From: Methylobacterium sp.
Lineage (GTDB): Bacteria > Pseudomonadota > Alphaproteobacteria > Rhizobiales > Beijerinckiaceae
Direction of reading: 5' to 3'
Assembly (NCBI GenBank): GCA_002928875.1
Contig: PERO01000017.1
Coordinates: forward strand, 32,057-96,056
DNA length: 64,000 bases
The notes beneath the pieces were generated by a model. The model ran no database searches. It had not been told where the DNA came from and saw only the letters and a list, made by a program, of their open reading frames with translations. Positions 48,859 to 57,443 of this stretch are shown piece after piece. The position numbers were made by a program, and so were the translations under genes. The number at the start of each line of letters is the position of its first letter. Within the stretch, counting starts at the first letter, position 1.

Positions 48859-49124
48859 CCCGCGCCCCTCTCCGCATCCGTGTCTTCCAGCGGCGGGCGG
48901 GGCGGATTGAGGCGCTGCAGCAGCACCATTTCCTCGCGCTCGAAGGTTTCCTCGTCGATCTCGCCGGCCTCGAAGCGGGTTTCCAGCGCCACCAGCGCGC
49001 GCTTGATCGCCTCGGGGGCGTTCTCCTCGCGCTCGGCGATATCCGCGAGCTTGTTGGCGAGCATCAGCACGCCCTTTACCGGCAGGGTGACCGGGAAGGC
49101 GAGGAGGGTGGCGAACAGGCCCAT
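48855..49124 (-). CDS. gvpG: gas vesicle protein GvpG
   Basis: An 89-residue protein beginning MGLFATLLAFPVTLPVKGVL and continuing with IKRALVALETRFEAGEIDEETFEREE, the two signatures of GvpG. It has one hydrophobic segment and a helical charged tail and joins GvpF/L in the assembly complex. The ATG at 49124 is 10 bases after gvpF, and its stop overlaps the AAA ATPase start. Confidence 0.93.
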
Positions 49125-49134
49125 CGCATCCCCC

Positions 49135-49890
49135 TCAGGCGGCCGCAGCCGCGGGGGCCAGCGAGAAGGCCACGAAGTTATACGGCGGCGCAGGCAAGAC
49201 GCAGCGGATCGCGAGCCAATCGCTGTTCTCGCCATCATAGCGCTCGATCGCGGCGATGATCGCGGCCTCATCCGCGGCACGCACGAGGAAGGCGCCGTGA
49301 AAGGCGGTGAGGTCGTCGCTGGTCGCATGCACGACGCTGCGCTCGGCCCAATCCGCGAGCAGGCTTGCGACCTGCCGCGCGACCGCCGCGCGCGTCGCGG
49401 CGAGGTGGCTCGCGACCTCGCGGCCGAGATCGAGGCGCAGGCGATGCGCATCGCGCGGATGCGCGCGGTCGGCCCGCTGGCTGATCTCGCGCAGGCGCGG
49501 TTCGCTCGCGACGATGCGGGCGATGGTCGCCTGCTCGTGGAGCGTGATGCGCAGGCCGAGTTCGATGCGCCCCTCGAGGCCGGAGAGCGTGTCGAGCAGG
49601 CTCGCCTGCTGCGGCAGCACCAGTTTTTCGAGCGCCGCGATGGACGGCGCGATCATCCCGAAGCGGCAGGGCAGGATGGGCCCCTGCCGGTTCATGGCTT
49701 CGAGGATCTTGGTATGCGCGAGCATGTTGCGGCGCGAGGGCAAGGCCTCCGGCGCGTCGATCGGGCTCCAGGCCAATGCGAGGCGGCCCATCGGCGTGCA
49801 TTGCAGGTTGCCGGTGGAGGGCCCGACGACGGGCAGGTCCACCGCCTGGGCCTCGGCCGCGCGCAGGATGGCGTAGAGATAGGCGGGCAT
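49135..49890 (-). CDS. gvpF: gas vesicle protein GvpF
   Basis: A 251-residue canonical GvpF/L. MPAYLYAILRA, LAHTKILEAMNRQGPILPCRFGMIAPSI and DRAHPRDAHRLRLDLGREVASHL, and the end LPAPPYNFVAFSL, are family hallmarks. It binds GvpA and prevents aggregation. The start is 4 bases after gvpH. Confidence 0.94.
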   Translation of the reverse strand: MPAYLYAILRAAEAQAVDLPVVGPSTGNLQCTPMGRLALAWSPIDAPEALPSRRNMLAHTKILEAMNRQGPILPCRFGMIAPSIAALEKLVLPQQASLLDTLSGLEGRIELGLRITLHEQATIARIVASEPRLREISQRADRAHPRDAHRLRLDLGREVASHLAATRAAVARQVASLLADWAERSVVHATSDDLTAFHGAFLVRAADEAAIIAAIERYDGENSDWLAIRCVLPAPPYNFVAFSLAPAAAAA

Positions 49891-49894
49891 CGCG

Positions 49895-50527
49895 TCAGCT
49901 CTCCTGGCCACTGGTCTCGATGCGGATGCAGAGGATGCCGTTGCGCCAGGCATGGCTGATGGTGCTGTGCGCGGGCACGCCGGCGGGCAGGGGGATGCGC
50001 TCCTCGATGAGATCCTCGCCGAGCGTCTGGCCATCGAACCGGGCCACGAGCACGACCTCCTCCAGCCGCATCGCCACCGGCTGTCCCTCGAAGGCCGGGC
50101 GCTCCAGCGTGATGAGCAGATGGTCGGTTTCCTCGAAGATCTCGAAGGCGGGGCTGGGATCGGATGTCCCGGCAGGAAGATCGGGCGAGGCGTCCGGCGC
50201 ATCGGACGCGCGCGGCGCAGGGCGGCGCTCCGCGCGGCTCGCGGCATCCTCGGCAGAGCCGCTGCCCGCACCGGCCCGGCGCGGGTTCACGGGAAGCCCG
50301 CCAATACGCATGCGCAAGCCCATTTCGGCGCGGATCCGGCCATCCGGGCTCTCGAAGACGCGGGTGCCGCCGCGACCGGTCTCGCCCTCCGCGCCGGCCG
50401 GGCGTTCAGAACTGGCCTGAGCATTCTTGCCCGCATCCTGGAATTTCTGCTCCACCGACTGCATCAATTCGCTCAGCCGCTGGCTGATCTCGTGCAGGCC
50501 GGCGGCACCCCTCGGGGTCTTGGTCAT
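49895..50527 (-). CDS. gvpH: GvpH/Hsp20-like gas vesicle protein
   Basis: A 210-residue protein. A helical N-terminus with LHEISQRLSELMQSVEQKF is followed by a variable linker and a C-terminal alpha-crystallin-like domain about 125-205 (FEIFEETDHLLITLERPAFEGQPVAMRLEEVVLVARF, and AWRNGILCIRIE). GvpH is a small heat-shock-like chaperone for gas vesicle proteins. GAAGGAA precedes the ATG at 50527. Confidence 0.87.
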   Translation of the reverse strand: MTKTPRGAAGLHEISQRLSELMQSVEQKFQDAGKNAQASSERPAGAEGETGRGGTRVFESPDGRIRAEMGLRMRIGGLPVNPRRAGAGSGSAEDAASRAERRPAPRASDAPDASPDLPAGTSDPSPAFEIFEETDHLLITLERPAFEGQPVAMRLEEVVLVARFDGQTLGEDLIEERIPLPAGVPAHSTISHAWRNGILCIRIETSGQES

Positions 50528-50544
50528 GGGTTGTTCCTTCCCGG

Positions 50545-50859
50545 TCAGGCGCCGATTTCGGCCATCCGTTTTTCGAGCATGGCGAGGCGGCCGCGCAGCA
50601 GGCGGTTCTCCTCCTCGATGGCGCTGGTGCGGTTGGTGAGCATCGGGTCGTTCTGCCACCAGTTGATGCCCAGCTCCTGCGCCTTATCCACCGAGGCGAT
50701 GAGGAGCCGCACCTTGATGGTGAGCAGTTCGATGCCGACGAGCGAGATCGCGACATCGCCGGCGATCACGATGCCCTTGTCGAGCACGCGTTCGAGGATG
50801 TCCGCGAGGCCATCCGCGCGCAGCGGGGAGTGGATCGATTGCGACATGGAATTCGACAT
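50545..50859 (-). CDS. gvpJ: GvpJ-type minor gas vesicle protein with coiled-coil tail
   Basis: A 104-residue GvpA homologue. LADILERVLDKGIVIAGDVAISLVGIELLTIKVRLLIASVDKA aligns with GvpA, and WWQNDPML follows. Beyond the usual fold, residues 76-104 (SAIEEENRLLRGRLAMLEKRMAEIGA) form a heptad-rich helix. GvpJ is a minor component involved in tip or nucleation structure. It lies 17 bases before gvpH. Confidence 0.9.
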   Translation of the reverse strand: MSNSMSQSIHSPLRADGLADILERVLDKGIVIAGDVAISLVGIELLTIKVRLLIASVDKAQELGINWWQNDPMLTNRTSAIEEENRLLRGRLAMLEKRMAEIGA

Positions 50860-50870
50860 GGCCCGACCCC

Positions 50871-51149
50871 TCAGGCTGCGGCATCGCGCGGGGCATCGGC
50901 CCGGCGATAGCGGCGCAGGCGGGAATAGCGCAGGACCTCGCCCATGGCGTCGAGCACCAGCTCATAGGCGGCGATGACGTCGTTGTCGCTGATATGCGCC
51001 TTGGATTCGACCACCTCCACCTCGAGCGTCCATTCCTCGCCCTCGCGGTTGCAGCGCGCGACGGTCTCGGTCTGGCGGCCGACGATTTCCTGCAGCGCGC
51101 TCTTCGCCTTGCGGGTGGCTTCCAGCATGTTGATGGGCGCGGCCTTCAT
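50871..51149 (-). CDS. gvpO: gas vesicle protein GvpO
   Basis: A 92-residue protein. ALQEIVGRQTETVARCNREGEEWTLEVEVVESK and DNDVIAAYELVLDAMGEVLRYSRLRRYRR are the GvpO signature. The ATG at 51149 overlaps the stop of the preceding small coiled-coil gene as ATGA. An accessory factor essential for vesicles in haloarchaea. Confidence 0.93.
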   Translation of the reverse strand: MKAAPINMLEATRKAKSALQEIVGRQTETVARCNREGEEWTLEVEVVESKAHISDNDVIAAYELVLDAMGEVLRYSRLRRYRRADAPRDAAA

Positions 51150-51397
51150 GAGCGCGCTCCTTCGCCGGGGCCATAGGTGTCGAGCATCGCGTGGATCTGC
51201 TTGGCGCGGCTCTCGGTGTCGGAGAGGGCGCTGGCGGCGACGCGCCGGCGGGCTTCGAGCAGCGAGAGTTCGCGCAGGAGGCGATCGCGCTCGGCCTCGA
51301 GGCGGGCGAGTTCGGTCGCGGCCTGCATCCGCGAGCGCGGCGGCGCTTTCGAGATGGTCGAGAGCCGCTTGATCTGTCGGAAGTCGGTTTGGGCCAT
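51146..51397 (-). CDS. small coiled-coil protein between gvpN and gvpO
   Basis: An 83-residue highly helical protein (ATELARLEAERDRLLRELSLLEARRRVAASALSDTESRAKQI) with clear heptads and no other motif. It starts 18 bases after gvpN and overlaps gvpO, so it is a fixed part of the operon. Function unknown. Confidence 0.75.
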   Translation of the reverse strand: MAQTDFRQIKRLSTISKAPPRSRMQAATELARLEAERDRLLRELSLLEARRRVAASALSDTESRAKQIHAMLDTYGPGEGARS

Positions 51398-51415
51398 CGC
51401 ACGCGCTCCCGGTTG

Positions 51416-52393
51416 TCAGGCCACGCTCGCGCGCGGCCGGGGTGAAGTCAGGCGCTGCACCTGGCGGGTGAGCTGGGCGAGGCCCTTGTCTCGCTCCTGC
51501 CGGTCGTTGTCGCGCTCGCCCGGTCGCCGGGCATGCAGCACATCGATGCAGAGCTGGACGAATTGCGGCTCCTGATGCGACGCGGCGATGCCGAGCTGGC
51601 GCACCACCTTCGCGATCATGATGCCCGCGCGCAGCGAGCCCGGCGCGGCGCCGGCCTCCTCGCGCACCTTGCGCACGATATCGACGATCACCGCGCATTG
51701 CTCGGGGTCGAGCCCCGAGCGGTTCGCGACGATGCCGATCTCGGTCTCGCGCGTGTGGCGATCGAGATCGAAGGTGATCATCCGGTCGAGCAGCGCATCC
51801 TGCGGGGCGGAGACGCCGGCATAATCCTCGGGGTTCGAGGTGAAGATCACCCGGAATTCCGGATGCGCCTTCACGTAGATCTTCGCGCGCGAGCGCTGCG
51901 GGAGGATCACCATCCGCTCTTCCAGAGCCATCAGCAGCGGGTTGTTGGCGCGCGGCGGCGAGCGGGTGAATTCGTCATAGACGAGGGTGAAGCCGTTCTC
52001 GATCGCCGCCGTCAGCCGGTCCTCCGACCAGATCGCGGCGGATTCCGTGCTGGTTTTCCGCACGTTATGAACGAAATTGTCGACCACCTGCCGGTGGCTG
52101 ACGCCCGTCTCCTTGCCCACGAGATCGCCGGCGGTCATCCAGCCATCGCCGGTCATCAGGATCGCGGGCCGGCCGAGTTCGGCGGCGAGCTGCAGGGCGA
52201 GCGTCGTCTTGCCGGTGCCGGCGGGGCCGCGGAAATGCACCGGCACGCCGGCCTGCAGATAGGTGAGCGCGCGGGCCGCGAGCGCCCCCAAAGCCTCGTT
52301 CAGGAAAAGGTCCTTCCGCGGCACCAGCAGGACGGCATGGTCACAGACCGGATTGTTCGGGTCGATGTGATCGTGGACGGAGCCAATTTCCAT
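51416..52393 (-). CDS. gvpN: gas vesicle AAA+ ATPase GvpN
   Basis: A 325-residue MoxR-like ATPase with Walker A RGPAGTGKT (55-63), MTGDGWMTAGDLVGKETG and FTLVYDEFTRSPPRANNPLLMALEERMVILPQ, strict GvpN signatures. It is required for vesicles to widen during assembly. ATG 52393 is preceded by GTG codons in frame. It is the first gene of the leftward gvp operon, preceded by a hairpin leader. Confidence 0.95.
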   Translation of the reverse strand: MEIGSVHDHIDPNNPVCDHAVLLVPRKDLFLNEALGALAARALTYLQAGVPVHFRGPAGTGKTTLALQLAAELGRPAILMTGDGWMTAGDLVGKETGVSHRQVVDNFVHNVRKTSTESAAIWSEDRLTAAIENGFTLVYDEFTRSPPRANNPLLMALEERMVILPQRSRAKIYVKAHPEFRVIFTSNPEDYAGVSAPQDALLDRMITFDLDRHTRETEIGIVANRSGLDPEQCAVIVDIVRKVREEAGAAPGSLRAGIMIAKVVRQLGIAASHQEPQFVQLCIDVLHARRPGERDNDRQERDKGLAQLTRQVQRLTSPRPRASVA

Positions 52394-52420
52394 GGTTCTC
52401 ACGGGTTTTTCGGGCTGGAA

Positions 52421-52440
52421 TCCCCTCCAGCGGGAGGGGA
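52421..52440 (-). promoter_or_regulatory. leader hairpin upstream of gvpN
   Basis: TCCCCTCC (52421-52428) pairs perfectly with GGAGGGGA (52433-52440) around 4 bases, 28-47 bases upstream of the gvpN ATG. There is no T-run in the minus strand, so it is not a normal terminator; it could affect translation or mRNA stability. The rest of the 52394-52574 gap is AT-rich around 52455-52495 and probably contains the operon promoter. Confidence 0.4.
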
Positions 52441-52574
52441 ACCGGAACCGGGTTTGAATACAACCAGAAGTAGCAATTTATGGTTAATGCGAGGTTAAGG
52501 TCCGGCAGCCCGGCCCTCCCTCCGGCGGCGATCCCGCGCGCGGCGCCAAGCGCACAGCGCGCGCGGAACAACCC

Positions 52575-53744
52575 TCATTCGAGCTGCGCGCGTGCCTTCG
52601 AGCTGGGGGCGGCGGCATGGCGATGGCTGTGGACGTAATGGTCGTAGCTCGCTTCGCCGATGCGGGCGTAAAGCTCGTGCTCGTCGAGGAAGCGCCGCCA
52701 ATGCGGGTAGATCCGCGCGAAATCCGGGCTCGTGCGGTGCAAGGCCTCGAAGGTCTCGAAAGAGGCCTCATAGGCCGCATCGAGCACCGATTTCGGGAAG
52801 AAGCGCACCCGCGCGCCGGCCGCCACGATCTGCCGGATCCCGCCGGAATTGATCGCGTCGTAATGCGCGACATGGCTCGTCCAGGTCGCGGTGGCGCAGG
52901 TCTGGAGGATGGATTGATAGAGCTTCGGCAGCGCATCCCAATGCGGCTTGTGCACGAAGGCCATGATGGTGGCCTGCGCCTCCCACCAGCCGGGCGCGTA
53001 GTAATAGGGCGCGACGCGATGCAGCCCGAAGCGGAAATCGTCATAGGGCCCGGCCCATTCCGCCGCATCGATCGCGCCGCGTTCGAGTGCCGCGTAGATG
53101 TCGCCGGGCGCGATCTGCTGGGGGATGACGCCGAGCTTCGCCATCACCGTGCCGCCAAGGCCGGGGATGCGCATCTTCAGGCCTTTCAGATCGTCCAGGC
53201 TGTTGATTTCCTTGCGGAAGAAGCCGCCCATCTGCGCGGTCGAGTTCCCGACCGGCAGGGCATGCGTGCCGCGCGCGTTGAAGAAGGCGTTGAGCAATTC
53301 GAGGCCGCCCGCGCGGAAGAGCCAGGCCGCCTGCCCGCGCGTGTTGAACCCGAAGGGCAGGGCCGAGCCGAAGGCATAGGCCGGGTCTTTCCCGATCGAA
53401 TAATAGGAGAGCGTGAAGGCGCATTCCACCGTGCCGGTCTCGGCGGCATCGAGCAGGGCCGCGCCGCTCGGCACGATCTCGCCCGCGCCGAAGGGCTGGA
53501 TGCGGAAGCGGCCTTCGGTCGCCTCCGAGACGCGGCGGGTGAAATCGGTCGCGGCCTCCACCACCGCATCCGCCGTGCGCGGCACGAACATCGGCATGCG
53601 CCAGTTCACCTGCGGCAGCGGGTTGGCGAGGGCGGGCGCCGCCAGCGCCGCGCCGCCGATCGTGCCCAGCGCCATCGCCTTGCGCCGGGTCAGCGGCAGG
53701 CTGAACCGGAGGGCCTTCCTGGTCATCCGTGGATCGTGGGGCAT
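52575..53744 (-). CDS. DctP-type TRAP transporter solute-binding protein
   Basis: A 389-residue periplasmic binding protein with a twin-arginine-like signal (LTRRKAMALGTIGGAALAAPALA). LKGLKMRIPGLGGTVMAKLGV and QIAPGDIYAALERGAIDAAEWAGPYDD are DctP hallmarks, and RRVSEATEGRFRIQPFGAGEI marks the N-lobe. The W-A-G-P-Y-D-D pattern occurs in subgroups that bind 2-oxo acids as dimers. GGAG lies 7 bases before the ATG at 53744. No permease lies next to it, so it depends on unlinked DctQM. Confidence 0.9.
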   Translation of the reverse strand: MPHDPRMTRKALRFSLPLTRRKAMALGTIGGAALAAPALANPLPQVNWRMPMFVPRTADAVVEAATDFTRRVSEATEGRFRIQPFGAGEIVPSGAALLDAAETGTVECAFTLSYYSIGKDPAYAFGSALPFGFNTRGQAAWLFRAGGLELLNAFFNARGTHALPVGNSTAQMGGFFRKEINSLDDLKGLKMRIPGLGGTVMAKLGVIPQQIAPGDIYAALERGAIDAAEWAGPYDDFRFGLHRVAPYYYAPGWWEAQATIMAFVHKPHWDALPKLYQSILQTCATATWTSHVAHYDAINSGGIRQIVAAGARVRFFPKSVLDAAYEASFETFEALHRTSPDFARIYPHWRRFLDEHELYARIGEASYDHYVHSHRHAAAPSSKARAQLE

Positions 53745-53970
53745 GGGGCATCTCCGCTTCTGGGTGATCACCGGGGCGAGAAGCGGGCGGGAGGACCGGC
53801 CGCGAATCACCCTGTTGTTGTTCCCAACGAGGAAATACAATTCCAGATTGCATGTCGAGGCCCGATGCGCGCCTTTCGTGCATCCCGTCATGGGCGGGCG
53901 CGCGAGAAGGGCGCGGCGCATGCGGCCGGAAATCGCTGGCCAAAGCGCCGCGCAATCCTATCCTCGCGGC

Positions 53971-54807
53971 ATGATCGATGCGCCTGATTCGACCGGCCCG
54001 CTCACGCTCCGGCCCCTTCCGGGCTGGGTGAGCGCGGAATCCCCGCAGGGCGATGCGCCGCTGGCCGATGCCCATTTCCGGGCCGGCGCGGTGTTCCTCG
54101 CGCTCGATGGGCTGATCCGCGCAACGCCGGCCTTCCTCGGTGCCTTCCGCCAGCGGCTCGCGCTGGAGGCAGCGATCGCCGGCGCGCGGCTCCTGCGCAC
54201 CGGCACGGATGCCGAAACGTTGCGCGATGCGCTGCACCTCACACGCACAGGCGACGAGCCCGGCCTCGCGAGCCGCCTGCATCGCCTGCTGATGCGTGTG
54301 GTCGAGACGCCCACCCGTCTCGCCGGCCGCGCGCTCGATGCGCTGCCCGATCGCGCCGGCGCCGACGAGATCCGCGCGCTGCTGATGGCGGATATCGCGC
54401 AGGCCGAACGGCTCGGCTGGCCCGCGCTGCTGCCGCTGCATCTCCTCGCGGCGCATGATCCGGCGCTGAAGCGCGGGGATGAGGGCAAGCGCCTGCGCCT
54501 GCTCGAAGCCGGGGGGCAGGCGATGCGCCCGGTCGCATTGGCCCGCGCCGGGCTCGCCGCGCATCGCCTCGCGCTCGATCTCGGCTCGCGCGCCGACCGG
54601 CTCGCCGAGGCCGCCGGGCGGCTGCGCACCCGCGAGGCCGAGGCCGGGCTCGCGCTGATCCTCGGCGCGGATTGCGTCGCGCCCTGGCGGATGGCGGAAG
54701 CGATGGGCTCGGATCGCGCCGCGCGCCGCTTCTGCGAGAGCCTCGCCGCGAAAGGCGCGCTGCGATTGCTCACGCCGCGCGCGACATTCCGGCTCTACGG
54801 GCTCTGA
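53971..54807 (+). CDS. DUF1403 family protein
   Basis: A 278-residue protein with an alanine/leucine-rich helical body (GDAPLADAHFRAGAVFLALDGLIR, AFRQRLALEAAIAGARLLRTGTDAETLRDALHLT). It resembles DUF1403 proteins of alphaproteobacterial plasmids, which are often followed by scpB. Here it ends 2 bases before scpB. A part in plasmid segregation is suggested by this pairing; no activity is known. Confidence 0.8.
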   Translation: MIDAPDSTGPLTLRPLPGWVSAESPQGDAPLADAHFRAGAVFLALDGLIRATPAFLGAFRQRLALEAAIAGARLLRTGTDAETLRDALHLTRTGDEPGLASRLHRLLMRVVETPTRLAGRALDALPDRAGADEIRALLMADIAQAERLGWPALLPLHLLAAHDPALKRGDEGKRLRLLEAGGQAMRPVALARAGLAAHRLALDLGSRADRLAEAAGRLRTREAEAGLALILGADCVAPWRMAEAMGSDRAARRFCESLAAKGALRLLTPRATFRLYGL

Positions 54808-54809
54808 GC

Positions 54810-55376
54810 ATGACGCGACCCGCTTCGCCCGCGCCGCTCCCGCTCGATCGCGAACTGGCCGATTTGCCGGCCGATCTGCGCTGGCGCGAATGGATGGGGC
54901 GCGTCGAAGCGGCGATCTTCGCCAGCGCCGAGCCCGTGCCGCGCGAAACCCTGGCGGGCCTCGTCGGCGCATCCTGCGTGCTCGACGATCTGATCGCCGA
55001 TATCCGCGATGAACTGAAGGCCCGGCCCTATGATCTCGTGCCGGTCGCCGGCGGCTGGCAGCATCGCACCCGGCCGCGCTTCATTTCGGCCATTCGCGCC
55101 GCGAGCCGGCTGCCCGAGCGGCGCCATGTCGATCTCTCGAAGGCGGAACTCGAGGTGCTGGCGCTGATCGCGCATCGCCAGCCCGTCAGCCGCGAGGCTT
55201 TGTCCGATCTCGCGGGACGCGCCGTGAGCCGCGACATGCTCGCCTGGCTGAAGCAGCAGGGCCTGATTGCCAATGGCCCGCGCCTCGCGAAGCCCGGCGC
55301 GCCCGCGACCTACGTGACGACGCCGCATTTTCTCGATGCCTTCGGGCTCGCCAGCCTCGCGAGCCTCGAGGGCTGA
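54810..55376 (+). CDS. scpB: SMC-associated segregation and condensation protein ScpB
   Basis: A 188-residue ScpB. EAAIFASAEPVPRETLAGLVG (first winged helix) and LSKAELEVLALIAHRQPVSREALSDLAG with ATYVTTPHFLDAFGL (second winged helix) are typical. ScpB normally works with ScpA and SMC in chromosome compaction. Neither partner is in the window; the link with DUF1403 on a repABC replicon suggests a plasmid paralogue. Confidence 0.9.
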   Translation: MTRPASPAPLPLDRELADLPADLRWREWMGRVEAAIFASAEPVPRETLAGLVGASCVLDDLIADIRDELKARPYDLVPVAGGWQHRTRPRFISAIRAASRLPERRHVDLSKAELEVLALIAHRQPVSREALSDLAGRAVSRDMLAWLKQQGLIANGPRLAKPGAPATYVTTPHFLDAFGLASLASLEG

Positions 55377-55381
55377 TCCGA

Positions 55382-55948
55382 TCAGGGTTTGATGCGCCCG
55401 ACGATCTGCAGGGTGTCGCCCTCGAAGCGGATCACCACGCCCTCGCCCGAGGCCGGCACGATGCCGGTGAGTCCGGTGATGTTCACCTGATGCGTGCTGA
55501 CGACGAGCGCGCCGGGGCCGTTCCAGCCTTGCAGAAGAGCGCGCGCGGCCCGGGTCTGGGCCGGTCCCTGCGCCCGGTCGCCGAAGAAGGAGTTGAAGGC
55601 CGGCGCATCCTCCGCGCGGCCGGGAAAGGCGAGTTCCGCCGTCTCGCGCGTGCGGCACCATTGCGAGGTGAGCACGCGCGCAACCGCGATGTTGCGATCG
55701 CGGAAGGCTGCGCCGATGCGCCGGGCCTGTGCACGCCCTTGCTCATCGAGGTTGCGCTGGGTTGTGCAATCGCCGAGCCGCATCCCCGCCGGATCGCCCC
55801 CGCCCGGCGCATTCGCGTGGCGAAACAGCGCGATGCTGCCGCGCGCGAGCGAGGCCCAGGCCTCGGCCTCGGAGGCGCGGAGCGGCGTCGCCGGAAAAGC
55901 CGCGACGATCGCGAGGAGCAGCAGGAGCCACCGGGCGAGGCGGGGCAT
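55382..55948 (-). CDS. exported histidine phosphatase superfamily protein
   Basis: A 188-residue protein with a Sec signal (MPRLARWLLLLLAIVAAFPATPLRA). The nucleophile motif is FRHANAPGGGDP in place of L/F-R-H-G, with TSQWCRTRETAELA and the second catalytic histidine in STHQVNITGLTG. It converges on scpB with 5 bases between stops. Periplasmic phosphatase of unknown substrate. Confidence 0.85.
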   Translation of the reverse strand: MPRLARWLLLLLAIVAAFPATPLRASEAEAWASLARGSIALFRHANAPGGGDPAGMRLGDCTTQRNLDEQGRAQARRIGAAFRDRNIAVARVLTSQWCRTRETAELAFPGRAEDAPAFNSFFGDRAQGPAQTRAARALLQGWNGPGALVVSTHQVNITGLTGIVPASGEGVVIRFEGDTLQIVGRIKP

Positions 55949-55955
55949 CGCGCGC

Positions 55956-56660
55956 TCAGCTCCGCGCATCATAGGCGCAGCGGAAGCCGATATAGACGGC
56001 GAAGAAATCCGCCGCCTTCCATTGCACGGCCTCGGCGCGGGCCTGTTCCGGGCCATACCACCAGGAGCCGCCGGCGGTGAGCGCATCCTTGCCGCGCCGG
56101 TCGGCCAGCCATTCCCACACATTGGCGCCCATGTCGTAGAGGCCGTTCACCCCGCGTTTCGTGGTGGCGACCGCGACATGCGCGCGGCGATTGTTGTTCA
56201 TGCCCTCGGGGCCGTCGCCCACGGGATAGGCATAGGTGCGGCCCGTCACGAAGCCATCCGTGGGGGTCGTGCGCGTCTCGGTGAAGGCGGCGCGCCGCCA
56301 TTCCGCGAGGGTGGGGAGCCGCCCGCCGCGATGGGCGCAGAAGCGCGCGGCTTCCTCGTGCGTCAGATGCGTCGCGGGTTCGTTCGCCGCACCGGGCGCG
56401 CCTTGCGGGCTGGCATAGCTCCAGCCGGGGCGACGCACCCAGCCACCGGCATATTCGAAGCCGCCGCCCGCCTTCTCGGCGGCCGTGACGAGGCTGGTGG
56501 CCGTGGCGAAAGCGCGGAACTGCTCGATCGTCACCTCCGTGCGGTCGATCGCAAAATCGCCGATCCGCACGCGATCGGGCGCTTGCGCCATCGCCGGCAG
56601 GAGTGACGCGAGGAGCATGGTCGCGAGGAGGGGGAGGTGGCGGGCTCTGGCAGCGGTCAT
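55956..56660 (-). CDS. exported formylglycine-generating-enzyme-like (SUMF1/EgtB-type) protein
   Basis: A 234-residue protein with a Sec signal (ARHLPLLATMLLASLLPAMA). The family pattern is FAIDRTEVTIEQFRAFATAT, HLTHEEAARFCAHRGGRLPTLAEWRRAAF, GLYDMGANVWEWLAD and GGSWW...FRCAYD. True FGE enzymes need a C-x4-C pair near the C-terminus, which I do not see, so it may be a noncatalytic binding protein. It ends 7 bases before the phosphatase and is likely co-transcribed. Confidence 0.85.
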   Translation of the reverse strand: MTAARARHLPLLATMLLASLLPAMAQAPDRVRIGDFAIDRTEVTIEQFRAFATATSLVTAAEKAGGGFEYAGGWVRRPGWSYASPQGAPGAANEPATHLTHEEAARFCAHRGGRLPTLAEWRRAAFTETRTTPTDGFVTGRTYAYPVGDGPEGMNNNRRAHVAVATTKRGVNGLYDMGANVWEWLADRRGKDALTAGGSWWYGPEQARAEAVQWKAADFFAVYIGFRCAYDARS

Positions 56661-56747
56661 GACTCGGGTATCGGCGCTCGACGAGGGCGGTGGAAGCTGC
56701 CCCCTTTACGCGAGAGATACGCCAGCGGTTCCCCTCTCCGGTTCCCC

Positions 56748-57443
56748 TCAGGTCCGGGCCTTTTCGAAGGCGCTCCACGCCGCCTCGAAGGCCGCGAAAT
56801 CGAAGCCGGGCTGGCGCGCGGGTTCGAGGATCAGCTTCTCGGTGTCGAGCAGTTTGCGGATCGCCGCGCCGAGCCCGTCCACCACCTCGGGCGGGATCAC
56901 CAGCGCGCCGTGGCGATCGGCATGGACGAGATCGCCCTGGCTGATCTCGAGGCCGAAGATCTTCACGGTTGTCCCGAGTTCGCGCACATGCACATAGCCG
57001 TGGCTCGGCCCGATTGAGCCCGCAACCACCGGAAAGCCCGCGGGCAGGTCGCCGAGATCGCGCACGACGCCATTCGTCAGCGCGCCGGACATCCCGAACG
57101 CCTTGTGGATCGTGGTGTTCACCTCGCCCCAATAGGCGCCGATGCAATGGGGGAAATCGAGATCCTCCACCACGGCGATGGAGGGTTTCGGGCCATCATG
57201 CATCGCCTTGTAATAGGCCATACGGCGCGCGCGGATGACGCCCGGCTCCTCCATCGGCGGGGCGAGCGCCGCGATCTTCGCAGTGACGGCATAACCCACC
57301 ATCGCGCCTTCCTGCGGGGCGCTGGCGATCATCGTGCCGCGCGTGAAGCGGGAGAAGCCGCGCCGGCCCTGCACCACCTCGATGGCGTTGCACACGGTGG
57401 GGGTATCGACCTTGCGCAACAGCGCGAGCAGATCCGGGTTCAT
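56748..57443 (-). CDS. RraA-family protein (4-hydroxy-4-methyl-2-oxoglutarate aldolase/oxaloacetate decarboxylase-like)
   Basis: A 231-residue RraA-like protein. TPTVCNAIEVVQGRRGFSR opens the domain; GALTNGVVRDLGDLPAGFPVVAG has the R-D metal-binding pair and GDLVHADRHGALVIPP follows. These proteins cleave or decarboxylate 2-oxo acids. It is last in the overlapping catabolic operon (TGATG with the hydrolase). A final retro-aldol or decarboxylation step is possible. Confidence 0.87.
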   Translation of the reverse strand: MNPDLLALLRKVDTPTVCNAIEVVQGRRGFSRFTRGTMIASAPQEGAMVGYAVTAKIAALAPPMEEPGVIRARRMAYYKAMHDGPKPSIAVVEDLDFPHCIGAYWGEVNTTIHKAFGMSGALTNGVVRDLGDLPAGFPVVAGSIGPSHGYVHVRELGTTVKIFGLEISQGDLVHADRHGALVIPPEVVDGLGAAIRKLLDTEKLILEPARQPGFDFAAFEAAWSAFEKART

